DNA of 64,000 nt from Mycolicibacterium sp. MU0050 (GTDB lineage: Bacteria > Actinomycetota > Actinomycetes > Mycobacteriales > Mycobacteriaceae): the NCBI RefSeq assembly GCF_963378085.1, contig NZ_OY726395.1:5022001-5086000 (forward strand), in the 5' to 3' direction. This document shows positions 34,669-42,966 of this stretch, in pieces. The translations under genes were made by a program, and so were the position numbers. Numbering within the stretch: the stretch's first letter is position 1; each line of letters begins with the position of its first letter. The notes under the pieces were generated by a model that searched no databases, was not told where the DNA came from, and saw only the letters and a program-made list of their open reading frames with translations.

Positions 34669-36334
34669 CTGGAGCCACCCAGTAAACGGGTGGCACACCA
34701 CCGCATCCTCGTTCACCGAGTTATGGGCTACCGCCGTGCACCGGCACGGCGCCCGGCCCTTCCTCGTTTTCCACTCCGACACAGGCACAGTCACCACCTG
34801 GACTTACCGGCAGTTCGATGCCGTGGTTACCCGCACCGCCGAGGTGTTGGCGCGCCACGGTGTGGACGCCGGAGATCCAGTCCACCTGGCGCTGCGAAAC
34901 TCGCCCCCGTTCGTCGCGGTGTGGCTGGCGGCGGCGAGGCTCGGCGCGTGGATCGTGCCCGCTGACCCGGCGGTTACGCCGCGCGATGTGCGCGCGCATT
35001 TCGAACGAACCGAACCACGGTTGGGAATCTGCGCACGCAGTCGAGCAACTCCCTACCAGGAGGGCGCAGTGCCCGCAGCGCCGATCCTCGAGTTGGCCGA
35101 AGATGAGTCGGACATCGCGTCGGGCGGCGCCCTGTCCGCCACCGTCAACAGTGCGATAAGTTCCGCGCCGCGCTCGACCGATCGGCTGGCGGTGTTGTTC
35201 ACCTCGGGGACGACCTCGGCTCCGAAGGGAGCAATGGTGACTCAGGCCAATTACGTCGCCGCTGCTGAGTTCATGGCGCGCGCATCGAAGCTGGTTGCTG
35301 CACACCGATGGTTCGTTACTTTGCCGCTGTTTCACGCAAACGCCCAGTACTACTGCTTTGCTTCGGCAATCGCGGTCGGCTCCAGCGTGGCTCTGACTTC
35401 AGCATTCTCGGCGTCGCGCTGGATCGAGCAAGCGCGAGCTCTATCGGTGACCCACGCGAGTCTCTTTGCCGCACCGATCCGGATGATCCTCGACCGGACC
35501 TCTCGGTCCACGACCGGACTGAGCCTCCAGCACGTGTGGTTCGCGCAGAATCTTGCAGCCGCCCACTATGACCGGTTCGCCAAACTGGCCGGTACCCGTC
35601 CACGGCAGCTCTACGGAATGACGGAAACCATCGCCGCCGTGAGTTGCGACTCTCGCTCGCCCTACCGGCACGACGTACTGGGCGAGCCCCTGCCCGGGCG
35701 GCGTATCAGATTGCGGTCACCAGAGACCGGCCAGGAATGCGGGATAGACGAGGTGGGCGAGCTCATGGTTCATGGCAGGCCCGGGCACGACCTGTTCGGC
35801 GGATACTTCCAGGATGCCGCCGCCACCGCGCGAGTCCTCGTCGATCGAGACGGCGACACCGCGTGGCTCGCCACCGGTGACTTGATGAGCAGGGACGCGA
35901 CCGGCGTGTTGAGATTCGTCGGGCGACTCGACGACGTGATCAAGGTGGCCGGCGAGAACGTCAGTCTTGCTGAGGTCGAGGTCCGGCTGACCGAGGCGCC
36001 CGGTGTCCGCGAAGCAGCAGTGGTGGCGCGGCCCGACCCTGTTCGCGACACGGTTCCGCATGCCTTCATCGTTCCCACCGATCCGACCAAACCGCCGACC
36101 TCTGAGGAGCTCAACGACTGGGCCGCGGGCAACTTGCTGCCGTCCGGCCGCCCCGTGGAATGGCATCTGATTGACGAGCTGCCACGCACCAGTGTGGGAA
36201 AGATCCGACGTTCTCAGCTCCCCCAGACCGGATCACGTCTTGCGAACCCGATGACGTCGAGCGACGATCCTGGGTACGTCCCCGCCGGCGTGCAGGAGCC
36301 GAGCGTCGGTGTTACGTCCCGGGATACCAGGTGA
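34658..36334 (+). CDS. AMP-dependent CoA ligase
   Basis: A 558-residue ANL ligase. It shows AVLFTSGTTSAPKGAMVTQ (P-loop), TLPLFHANAQYYCF, RQLYGMTET, WLATGDLMS and RLDDVIKVAGENVSLAEVE. The C-terminus carries RTSVGKIRRSQL with the catalytic lysine. It activates an unknown carboxylic acid, perhaps the product of the FAH or cyclase enzyme. The start is placed at TTG 34658, overlapping the cyclase stop by 11 nt; GTG 34628 is an alternative. It ends the P450 operon. Confidence 0.88.
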   Translation: MTTNWSHPVNGWHTTASSFTELWATAVHRHGARPFLVFHSDTGTVTTWTYRQFDAVVTRTAEVLARHGVDAGDPVHLALRNSPPFVAVWLAAARLGAWIVPADPAVTPRDVRAHFERTEPRLGICARSRATPYQEGAVPAAPILELAEDESDIASGGALSATVNSAISSAPRSTDRLAVLFTSGTTSAPKGAMVTQANYVAAAEFMARASKLVAAHRWFVTLPLFHANAQYYCFASAIAVGSSVALTSAFSASRWIEQARALSVTHASLFAAPIRMILDRTSRSTTGLSLQHVWFAQNLAAAHYDRFAKLAGTRPRQLYGMTETIAAVSCDSRSPYRHDVLGEPLPGRRIRLRSPETGQECGIDEVGELMVHGRPGHDLFGGYFQDAAATARVLVDRDGDTAWLATGDLMSRDATGVLRFVGRLDDVIKVAGENVSLAEVEVRLTEAPGVREAAVVARPDPVRDTVPHAFIVPTDPTKPPTSEELNDWAAGNLLPSGRPVEWHLIDELPRTSVGKIRRSQLPQTGSRLANPMTSSDDPGYVPAGVQEPSVGVTSRDTR

Positions 36335-36344
36335 GGTCGCCGGC

Positions 36345-36587
36345 ATGGACCTGGAGTCGCTGCGGTATGCGCTGACCCTCGCTGACGAGCTGCATTTCGG
36401 CCGCTCCGCGGCCCGCAGCCATATCAGTGAACCGCAATTCGGGCGCCGTATCCGACAACTCGAGGCGCACATCGGGATACGCATCTTCGCGCGGACCAGC
36501 CGACGCGTCACGATCACGACGGAGGGATCCGAAGTACTGACCCGGATCCGTCAGATCGTTGACGCCATGGAAGCACTCCGCCGCTAA
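36345..36587 (+). pseudogene. LysR-family gene truncated to its DNA-binding domain
   Basis: 80 residues make a good LysR winged helix (MDLESLRYALTLADELHFGR, then ISEPQFGRRIRQLEAHIG and FARTSRRVTITTEG). A TAA follows right after the linker helix (DAMEALRR) and the 200-residue effector domain is missing. The same frame stays open for some 70 codons past the stop but does not look like a LysR effector domain. It starts 10 nt after the CoA-ligase stop, so it may still be translated as an isolated HTH. Either a decayed regulator or a stand-alone DNA-binding fragment. Confidence 0.65.
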
Positions 36588-36914
36588 TTCGGCGCACTCG
36601 ACCGTGCCGCTGCATCGGCATGCCCGGCTTGTAGCGCCGAACGGTGGCTGCGCATCAGGGAATCGCGCCGCCCACCCGGATGTTGCCGAGCGCGCGGCGA
36701 TGCGCGCCCCTCCGCGAGGTACCCGCTTACTGCCGATCCGCTCCAATTGCCGGAGTCGCCTCGGCCGCCAGGTGAGCTTGGACTTAGAACCGATGATCAT
36801 GTCGTTTTTCGGCAATGATTCCGCTGCCCGCTCATATGACGATTGCGGTGCTGACAATCACACGACGGTCAGCACGACAAGCGCAGTGGCGCCGCCGATT
36901 TGGAGAACACATTG
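36588..36914. other. Gene-free stretch after the LysR remnant
   Basis: I see no convincing gene here. Short open frames on both strands lack family features and have poor start signals. The first half may be degraded LysR-region DNA. The second half (about 36790-36914) is comparatively AT-rich and probably carries the promoter of the lipase-family gene. Confidence 0.4.
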
Positions 36915-38264
36915 ATGACCGCAACAAGGCAACGGACAAGACGGCCCGCCCGAAGTAGAACAACTTTGGTGATACTGACGGCCCTGGCACTGCTGTTGAC
37001 GCTCGCCCACATCAAATTGGCACCAGATGCGGTCGCCGAGGATTGCCCCCCGAACACCGGTTACCAACCCGAGTGCCAATATCGCCCCTTCTACACCCCA
37101 CCGAGCCCGTTGCCGGACGGGACTTCCGGCGACGTGATCCGCACCGAACCGTCGCGCATCGCCCTGGACCCCGCGGGACACGGGAACTACAAAGCAGACG
37201 GCACTCGCCTGATGTACCAGAGCCGCAACCTCGCCGGTAGTGCCGTCGCCGTCACCGGCACCTACTTCGAACCGCACATTCCATGGACAGGTGCCGGCCC
37301 GCGTCCGCTCCTCGCGTTGGCCCCCTTTCCCACCGGCCTCGGCGACCAGTGCGCCGTTTCGCGAGTGATCAGCGAAGGTGGCTTTCATTACGGTGGCTAC
37401 CTCGACTACCTCTTCCTGTGGGAACAGGGCTTCTTCACCACCATGCTCGACCGCGGCTTCGCCCTGGTTGTTACCGATTACCAGGGCACCGGCACCTATG
37501 GTCCCCCGACCTCCGGCATCCGAATCCCCACCGCCCACGCCGTGATCGACTCTGCCCGAGCGGCCAAGCGACTGCCGGGCACCTCTTTAGCTCCTGACAG
37601 TCCGGTTGCCTTCTGGGGCTGGGGCCCGGGCGGCTATGCCGCCGGAGCGGCGGCCGAACTGGCTCCCAGTTACGCACCCGAACTCGAGGTTGTCGGCGCC
37701 TGGGTCGGTGCGCCGACCGCCGACTACTCGCTACTGCCGGACTACGCCGACGGCTCCCTGTTCGTCGGCGTTCTGGGCTATACGCTCAACAGCTTCATCT
37801 CAGCATTCCCAGAGGCAGAGGAAGGAATCCGCAGCGTACTGACCCCCCGGGGAATCGACATGCTCGAGAAGACTCGGTACAACTGCATCAATGAGGTTAT
37901 GACAAAGTTTATGTTCCGACACGTTCAGCCCTATTTCAATCAGGACTACCGCCAGATTCTCGCGGCCGAGCCACTCAAATCCGCTCTCGCCGCACAGAAG
38001 CTGGGGACCCTGAAACCCACTGCACCCGTGCAGATCAGCGTCAATAGGTTCGATCCCCTCTTCCCGTACATCGGAGCCGAGCAACTCGCCCGGGACTGGT
38101 GCGCGAAGGGCGCGGACGTCGAATTGTGGACAAACGAACAGCCGCCCTTTCTGAACAAGACCGGCTTCAACAGCCTCATACCGTATTTCGTTGACGGGGA
38201 ACGTGGGATGCGGTGGGTCGCCGACCGGGTCAACGGCCTTCCCACCGCGTCCAATTGTGGGTAG
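36915..38264 (+). CDS. Secretory lipase-family (LIP) protein lacking the nucleophile serine
   Basis: A 449-residue protein with an N-terminal basic stretch and hydrophobic segment (residues about 20-40, RSRTTLVILTALALLLTLAH), consistent with export. It then follows the PF03583 lipase pattern (LLALAPFPTGLGDQC, RGFALVVTDYQGTG, AAELAPSYAPEL, NEQPPFLNK). At the nucleophile elbow, where lipases of this family read G-x-S-x-G, the sequence is FWGWGPGGY: glycine replaces serine. The protein may be inactive as an esterase, acting as a binder, or may use another residue. An ATG at 36915 with GGAGAA 7 nt upstream is chosen over TTG 36900. Confidence 0.82.
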   Translation: MTATRQRTRRPARSRTTLVILTALALLLTLAHIKLAPDAVAEDCPPNTGYQPECQYRPFYTPPSPLPDGTSGDVIRTEPSRIALDPAGHGNYKADGTRLMYQSRNLAGSAVAVTGTYFEPHIPWTGAGPRPLLALAPFPTGLGDQCAVSRVISEGGFHYGGYLDYLFLWEQGFFTTMLDRGFALVVTDYQGTGTYGPPTSGIRIPTAHAVIDSARAAKRLPGTSLAPDSPVAFWGWGPGGYAAGAAAELAPSYAPELEVVGAWVGAPTADYSLLPDYADGSLFVGVLGYTLNSFISAFPEAEEGIRSVLTPRGIDMLEKTRYNCINEVMTKFMFRHVQPYFNQDYRQILAAEPLKSALAAQKLGTLKPTAPVQISVNRFDPLFPYIGAEQLARDWCAKGADVELWTNEQPPFLNKTGFNSLIPYFVDGERGMRWVADRVNGLPTASNCG

Positions 38265-38459
38265 ATCCGATGAATGGAACCGGTGACATCGTGCTGGGTT
38301 CTGCGCACCGCCTCCCGCCAAGCAACTCGTATCGGCGGCGAAGACCCGGCCCAGTCGGGTCGGAACACCGTGCCAACGTTCCTGATGTCGGACGAATGGA
38401 CATGCAGTCCGGCCTATCACCTATGGAATGGTCCGGCTGTCGCGCGTTGAATCGAGGAC

Positions 38460-39305
38460 ATGACACCTCAACCCACCCTCGTTCTCGGCGCCACCGGCAA
38501 GACCGGTCGCCGGATCATTCCCCGGCTCCGCCTGCGCGGCCTGCCGGTGCGCGCAGCCTCCCGCACCAGCGACACCGCGTTCGATTGGTCCGCTCCGAGC
38601 GGCTGGGATGCCGTACTCGACGGCGTCGGCGCGGTATACATCGTGCCCCCGCCGACCCCGGGACCGGTGCACGAGTTCGTCGCCCGTGCCGAGGCCGCCG
38701 GCGTACGTCGCCTGGTCCTGCTTTCGGGACGCGGCGCCGATACGTGGGGCGACTCCATTTTCGGTCAGGACATGCGCGACGCCGAGGACGCTGTGCGTGC
38801 GTCGGCGTTGGAGTGGACCATCCTGCGTCCCAACAACTTCGACCAGAATTTCGACGAGGACGTATTCCATGCTCCGCTGCTCGCCGGCGAGCTGATTTTG
38901 CCCGCAGGCGAGGTTCCCGAGCCCTTCGTCGACCTCGAGGACGTCGCAGATGTCGCGGCCACCGTCCTGACCTCACCGGGTCGCCACGGGGGGATGACCT
39001 ACGAGCTCACCGGGCCGCGCGCGCTCACGTTCGAAGAGGCCTGCGAGTTGATCGCCCGGGCATGCGGTCGGCCGATCACCTACAAGCAGGTCGCCGCCGA
39101 GGAATACACCGCGCTGCTGACCCGGCAGGGCCTCGGAGCCGAGGCCGCCCACCACATCGCTGAGATGTTTGTGATGATGACGCGCGGGTTGAGCACCGGG
39201 ACTGCGTCGACCACCGACGAAGTCGCCGCCGTACTCGGACGGTCGCCCCGGACCTTCGAGGACTACGTGGTGCGAACGGCGGCGACGGGGGTGTGGCACC
39301 GATGA
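38460..39305 (+). CDS. NmrA-like NAD(P)-binding SDR family protein
   Basis: A 281-residue atypical SDR. It has an N-terminal LVLGATGKTGRR glycine motif, VYIVPPPTPGPVHEFV, a VLLSGRGADTWGD segment and WTILRPNNFDQNF. It has no Tyr-x3-Lys pair in the usual place, as in NmrA/ergot-cyclase-like proteins that bind NAD(P) as redox sensors or reductases. It overlaps the next PPOX gene by 4 nt, so the two make an operon. Upstream 38265-38459 shows no gene. Confidence 0.85.
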   Translation: MTPQPTLVLGATGKTGRRIIPRLRLRGLPVRAASRTSDTAFDWSAPSGWDAVLDGVGAVYIVPPPTPGPVHEFVARAEAAGVRRLVLLSGRGADTWGDSIFGQDMRDAEDAVRASALEWTILRPNNFDQNFDEDVFHAPLLAGELILPAGEVPEPFVDLEDVADVAATVLTSPGRHGGMTYELTGPRALTFEEACELIARACGRPITYKQVAAEEYTALLTRQGLGAEAAHHIAEMFVMMTRGLSTGTASTTDEVAAVLGRSPRTFEDYVVRTAATGVWHR

Positions 39306-39730
39306 GCGCCGACGCCTCCCCACTGACCGCCGCGGACCTCGACTTCTTGGATCGTCCCCTGCACGGTTTCCTCACGACCGCGGCCGGACCGACACCGCCG
39401 CAACCGCGACCGGTCTGGTTCGAGGTCACCGACGCGGGCACGCTGCAGCTGTTCACCGCAGCCGACGCGGCGAAGGTGACACGGACCCGTCGCGATCCAC
39501 GGGTCTCGTTGGTGGTCGCCGCACCGGTAGGCGAGCCCGAACGCTGGATCTCGGTCGCCGGACCCGCAACCCTGGCGTCCGACGGGGCCATCGAACTCGC
39601 CAACCGGCTTGCGGCTCGGTACTGGGACCTCGACGATCCAGTCCGTGTCCGGGACCTCGACGCGATGCTGACCCTGGACCACCTCCGACTGGTCATCCAT
39701 CCGGAAACCGTGCAACGCAGCCCTTATTGA
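39302..39730 (+). CDS. PPOX-class split-barrel protein
   Basis: A 142-residue pyridoxamine-phosphate-oxidase-like barrel (FLDRPLHGFLTTAAGPTPPQPRPVWFEVTD, KVTRTRRDPRVSLVVAAP, RWISVAGPATLASDG). It likely binds FMN or F420. It starts within the stop of the NmrA-like gene (ATGA), so it may work with that reductase. No substrate can be assigned. Confidence 0.82.
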   Translation: MSADASPLTAADLDFLDRPLHGFLTTAAGPTPPQPRPVWFEVTDAGTLQLFTAADAAKVTRTRRDPRVSLVVAAPVGEPERWISVAGPATLASDGAIELANRLAARYWDLDDPVRVRDLDAMLTLDHLRLVIHPETVQRSPY

Positions 39731-39806
39731 GATCATCCGGACCGACGACCGGGGTGCACCGGCCGGCACGGGGCCAGGCGCGGCAAAACCCCGCGTAGAC
39801 AATCGA

Positions 39807-40391
39807 TTACCGATGGGTGCGCGGACCTGGGCCCTCGCCGGCCACGGCGTTGTCCCATCCCGCCAACGCCAGGTCGGCGACCGCGTGCAGATCATCGCGG
39901 CCGGCCCCGCAGCGGGCCTGCACCGCGATCCCCTGGCACACCGCGGCGACCCAGCGCGCCAGCAACGCGGTGTCGGCCGGGGCGATCTCTCCGGCGGCCA
40001 TCGCCACGTCGAATCTCCCGGCCAACGCTCGCACCGTCTCGGCCCGTAACTCGGCCAGGCCCGGCCCGTCCCCGACGGTCAGGCAACCGCGTACCTCGCC
40101 GCTCACGGTGTCGGCTGCGCCGTGCATCATCGCGGCGGCCACCTCGCGGGCGGTCCGGCGGGCCAAGGCCTGACCCAGGTACCCGCCGGGGCCGGCGAGG
40201 TAGCGCCGTGTCGCCCGATCGAACAGGGATTCCTTGGAGCCGAACTCGGCGTAGATACCGCGGCGGTTCACCCCGGTGGCCGCACTCACATCGGCGATCG
40301 ACACAGCGTCGTAACCGCGTTCCCAGAACAACTTCATCGCCGCGTCCTCGACCGCGTCGGGGTCGAACTCCCGCGGCCGTCCCACCACCAT
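39807..40391 (-). CDS. TetR-family transcriptional regulator
   Basis: A 194-residue TetR protein. It opens with VGRPREFDPDAVEDAAMKLFWERGYDAVSI, then the recognition helices (ADVSAATGVNRRGIYAEFGSKESLF). The ligand domain includes RGCLTVGDGPGLAELRAETV, typical of the group that represses divergent SDR genes. It is divergent from the SDR at 40508, with the dyad at 40462-40490 between them. It is probably an autoregulated repressor of that SDR. Confidence 0.9.
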   Translation of the reverse strand: MVVGRPREFDPDAVEDAAMKLFWERGYDAVSIADVSAATGVNRRGIYAEFGSKESLFDRATRRYLAGPGGYLGQALARRTAREVAAAMMHGAADTVSGEVRGCLTVGDGPGLAELRAETVRALAGRFDVAMAAGEIAPADTALLARWVAAVCQGIAVQARCGAGRDDLHAVADLALAGWDNAVAGEGPGPRTHR

Positions 40392-40461
40392 CGCCCGCCC
40401 CTTCCAAACTCGTCGTCGATATCGGGAATGAAAACCCCGACACCGGTGCTGACCTCAGGAT

Positions 40462-40490
40462 ACTAAGTAACACTCCGGTTCGTAATTAGT
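40462..40490. promoter_or_regulatory. Candidate TetR operator before the SDR gene
   Basis: ACTAAGTAAC (40462-40471) and GTAATTAGT (40482-40490) form an imperfect dyad with ACTAA/TTAGT ends. Inside it AAC-N6-GTT (40469-40480) gives a second symmetrical element. The stretch is strikingly AT-rich and ends 18 nt before the SDR start. It fits a TetR operator overlapping the promoter. Confidence 0.5.
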
Positions 40491-40507
40491 TCGGAAGGAC
40501 CTTCCAG

Positions 40508-41254
40508 ATGAGCACAGCAACCCTCGCCGGCAGGCGCGCCCTGGTCACCGGCGGTTCGCGCGGGATCGGCGCCGGGACAGTTCGACGACTGGCCGCCGAC
40601 GGTGCCGCCGTGGCGTTCACCTATTCGGCCTCGGCAGCAGAGGCCGACAAGCTGGTCGCGGAGGTGACCGCGGACGGTGGGAAGGCGGTGGCAATTCAGG
40701 CCGACGCTGCCGATCCGGGGCAAACCGAGGCCGCCGTCGCGCGGGCCGTGGCCGAACTCGGCGGGCTGGACATCGTGGTGAACAACGTCGCGGTCGGTCA
40801 TTTCGCGCCCATCGACGACTACCCGGCCGAAGAGTTCGATCGCTTGGTGGCGATCAACATCGGCAGCATGTTCTGGACGATCCGCAGCGCGCTGGCGCAC
40901 CTGGGCCAGGGTGCCCGGATCATCAATATCGGCAGCATCAACGCCGATCGGGTTCCGGTGCCGGGCTTTTCGGTCTATGCCATGACCAAGGGGGCGGTGG
41001 CTTCCTTCACCCGGGGACTGGCCCGCGAGCTCGGCCCGCGCGGCATCACCGTCAACAACGTGCAGCCGGGGCCGGTCGACACGGACGCCAACCCCGCTGA
41101 CGGGGAATTCTCCGAGCTCGCCAAGCAGATCATCGCGCTGGGCCGCTACGGGCAGACCAACGAGGTCGCCGCCCTGGTGAGCTTTCTGGCCGGCCCGGAG
41201 GCGGGCTTCGTGACCGGCGCGAACCTGAATGTGGACGGCGGTTACACGGCCTAG
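40508..41254 (+). CDS. SDR family oxidoreductase (3-oxoacyl-ACP-reductase-like)
   Basis: A 248-residue classical SDR. It has LVTGGSRGIGAGTVR, NNVAVGHFAP (in place of the usual NNAG), INIGSINADR with the catalytic Ser, YAMTKGAVASFTRGLA (Tyr-x3-Lys) and VTGANLNVDGGYTA at the end. A strong GGAAGGA ribosome site precedes the ATG. Its stop TAG sits in a CTAG that also carries the stop of the IS481 remnant on the other strand. The likely regulator is the divergent TetR. Confidence 0.9.
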   Translation: MSTATLAGRRALVTGGSRGIGAGTVRRLAADGAAVAFTYSASAAEADKLVAEVTADGGKAVAIQADAADPGQTEAAVARAVAELGGLDIVVNNVAVGHFAPIDDYPAEEFDRLVAINIGSMFWTIRSALAHLGQGARIINIGSINADRVPVPGFSVYAMTKGAVASFTRGLARELGPRGITVNNVQPGPVDTDANPADGEFSELAKQIIALGRYGQTNEVAALVSFLAGPEAGFVTGANLNVDGGYTA

Positions 41255-41472
41255 CTGTGATGTCCAGGGAGGTTGGTCAGTCGGGTGACCGGTGGCTGGC
41301 CTCCGGGGGCGGAGTGGGCTCGGTGGTGATTGTAGGAGTGCAGCCAGCCTGGTAGGGCTGCGTTGCGGTGCTCGGTTGATTCATAGAGCCGGGCGTAGGC
41401 CCAGCCATCGGCGAGGGTGCGGTGGAATCGCTCGATTTTGCCGTTGGTCTGTGGCCGGTACGGGCGTGTTCG
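41251..41472 (-). mobile_element. IS481-type transposase, C-terminal remnant
   Basis: The minus-strand frame ending at the TAG 41253-41251 reads RTRPYRPQTNGKIERFHRT and then GWLHSYNHHRAHSAPGGQPP. This is the catalytic-Glu end of the rve/IS481 integrase core. About 73 codons remain; the frame upstream of about 41472 no longer resembles a transposase and no start codon or terminal inverted repeat is visible. It is therefore a fossil of an insertion whose left part and both ends are lost. It lies between the SDR and the XRE-cupin gene. Confidence 0.8.
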
Positions 41473-41526
41473 CTGTGGGACACGAAGGCCTCCTGGTTTA
41501 TGAAGCGGCCCTCGGCGGGCCCGGCG

Positions 41527-42087
41527 CTACCCGGGTCCGCCGATGCCAGGCGCGGGGACGTCGGAGGTCACCACCACCACTTCACTGACCTCAGCGCCAA
41601 CCTGCCGCAGCTTGTGCGGCGCCGCGGCGTCGAAGTACGCGCAGTCGCCGGCCTGCAGGCGGGTGATGTCTCCGTTGTAATTCAGCTCGACGGCGCCGCG
41701 GTGCACAAACAGAAATTCCTGACCCGGATGTGTCGGATGCGGGTGCGCGCTGAACTGCCGGCCCGGGCGCACCACAAACGGCGACATCGACTTGCCGAGC
41801 ATTCGCTCCGCGACCGCATGGTGCCGGTCCGAACCACGGTCTGCGGCGCGTCCGATGGCAAACGTGGTGACCTCTGGGTCATCCGAGAATAGCTGCGCGA
41901 CGTCCACGTCGAGCGCACCGGCGATCTTCAGCGCCGCCGCCACCGACGGCACACTCTGACCACGCTCCACCTTGGACAGATAACTCTTGGTCAGCCCGGT
42001 ACCCGCCGCCAACTCATCCAACGTCATCCCGCGCTGCTGCCGCACTGCACGCACCAATCCACTCACGCCGCCCCACCTTACCCCCAT
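41527..42087 (-). CDS. XRE-family regulator with cupin domain
   Basis: A 186-residue protein. An N-terminal XRE helix-turn-helix (residues about 10-65; MTLDELAAGTGLTKSYLSKVERGQSVPSVAAALKIA) is followed by a C-terminal cupin (VVRPGRQFSAHPHPTHPGQEFLFVHRGAVEL, YFDAAAPHKLRQVG). The cupin probably binds the inducer of the divergent aldolase/DHDPS-like genes. The frame is open far beyond, but the ATG at 42087 (or GTG 42066) gives the family start. The dyad at 42098-42110 lies right at its promoter. Confidence 0.88.
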   Translation of the reverse strand: MGVRWGGVSGLVRAVRQQRGMTLDELAAGTGLTKSYLSKVERGQSVPSVAAALKIAGALDVDVAQLFSDDPEVTTFAIGRAADRGSDRHHAVAERMLGKSMSPFVVRPGRQFSAHPHPTHPGQEFLFVHRGAVELNYNGDITRLQAGDCAYFDAAAPHKLRQVGAEVSEVVVVTSDVPAPGIGGPG

Positions 42088-42097
42088 TTGAATATAT

Positions 42098-42110
42098 GAC
42101 ACGCTGTGTC
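42098..42110. promoter_or_regulatory. Candidate XRE-cupin operator
   Basis: GACAC-GCT-GTGTC is a perfect 5-3-5 dyad inside an AT-rich stretch between the XRE-cupin gene and the divergent aldolase. The core recurs loosely at ATTGTGTCGTTTGTG just downstream (about 42121-42136). Binding by the XRE protein is inferred from place and symmetry. Confidence 0.45.
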
Positions 42111-42153
42111 CTATCATTACCATTGTGTCGTTTGTGAAATGAGAGGAAGATCG

Positions 42154-42939
42154 ATGGGCAGTACGTTGCAGGACTCCAAGGGTGATCTGATGCGCCGCGC
42201 ACTCGACAGCCTGAGCCGCAATGTCACGGACTCCGAACTCACGGCGCGGCAGAAGCTCGCGCTGACCTGCCGCGCACTGTTCGACGCCGGCCACGATTCC
42301 GGATTGGCAGGCCAGATCACCGCCCGCGCCGAAGCGCCCGGCACCTACTACACCCAGCGTCTCGGGCTGGGCTTCGACGAGATCACCGCGGGCAACCTGC
42401 TCCTCGTCGACGAGGACCTCAACGTGCTCGACGGGACAGGAATGGCCAACCCGGCCAACCGGTTCCATTCCTGGATCTACCGCGCCCGGCCGGACGTCCA
42501 GTGCATTGTGCACACCCACCCGTTCCACGTCGCGGCGCTCTCGATGCTCGAGGTCCCGTTGATGGTCTCCCAGATGGACATCGCACCGCTGTATGACGAT
42601 TGCGCGTTCCTGGCGGACTGGCCCGGGGTGCCGGTGGGCAACGAGGAAGGCGAGATCATCTCCGCTGCCCTCGGCGACAAGAAGGCGATCCTGCTGGCCC
42701 ACCACGGCCACGTCGTCGCCGGTGCCAGCATCGAGGAGGCCTGCTCACTGGCCATGCTGATCGAGCGGGGAGCCAAGCTGCAGCTGGCGGCCATGGCCGC
42801 CGGGACCATCGCCGAACTGCCCGACCGGCTGGCGCGCGAGGCCCACGACTGGACGCTGAAACCCAAACGTAGCCAGGCCAACTTCGCCTATTACGCCCGC
42901 CGAGCCCTGGCCCAGCATCCCGACGCTCTCGACCAGTGA
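42154..42939 (+). CDS. Class II aldolase/adducin family protein
   Basis: A 261-residue class II aldolase-fold protein. Zinc ligands are seen in CIVHTHPFHVAAL and LAHHGHVVAGASIEEAC. Substrates of this family are phosphorylated or free hydroxy-keto sugars and acids (fuculose, threonate pathways, 3-oxo-tetronate-4-P decarboxylase). The ATG at 42154 with GAGAGGAAG upstream is chosen. It is followed after 27 bp by a DHDPS-family gene, making a two-step aldol catabolic unit. Confidence 0.9.
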   Translation: MGSTLQDSKGDLMRRALDSLSRNVTDSELTARQKLALTCRALFDAGHDSGLAGQITARAEAPGTYYTQRLGLGFDEITAGNLLLVDEDLNVLDGTGMANPANRFHSWIYRARPDVQCIVHTHPFHVAALSMLEVPLMVSQMDIAPLYDDCAFLADWPGVPVGNEEGEIISAALGDKKAILLAHHGHVVAGASIEEACSLAMLIERGAKLQLAAMAAGTIAELPDRLAREAHDWTLKPKRSQANFAYYARRALAQHPDALDQ

Positions 42940-42966
42940 TCTGACCACCCCGAAAGGACCAACCCC

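Noticed and set aside
36312..36857. Minus-strand 181-codon frame across the LysR remnant
   Set aside because: No domain features, Arg/Ser/Pro-rich, antisense to a clear LysR helix-turn-helix.
41277..41483. 68-codon minus-strand frame overlapping the IS481 remnant
   Set aside because: It is in a different frame from the transposase match and has no similarity of its own.
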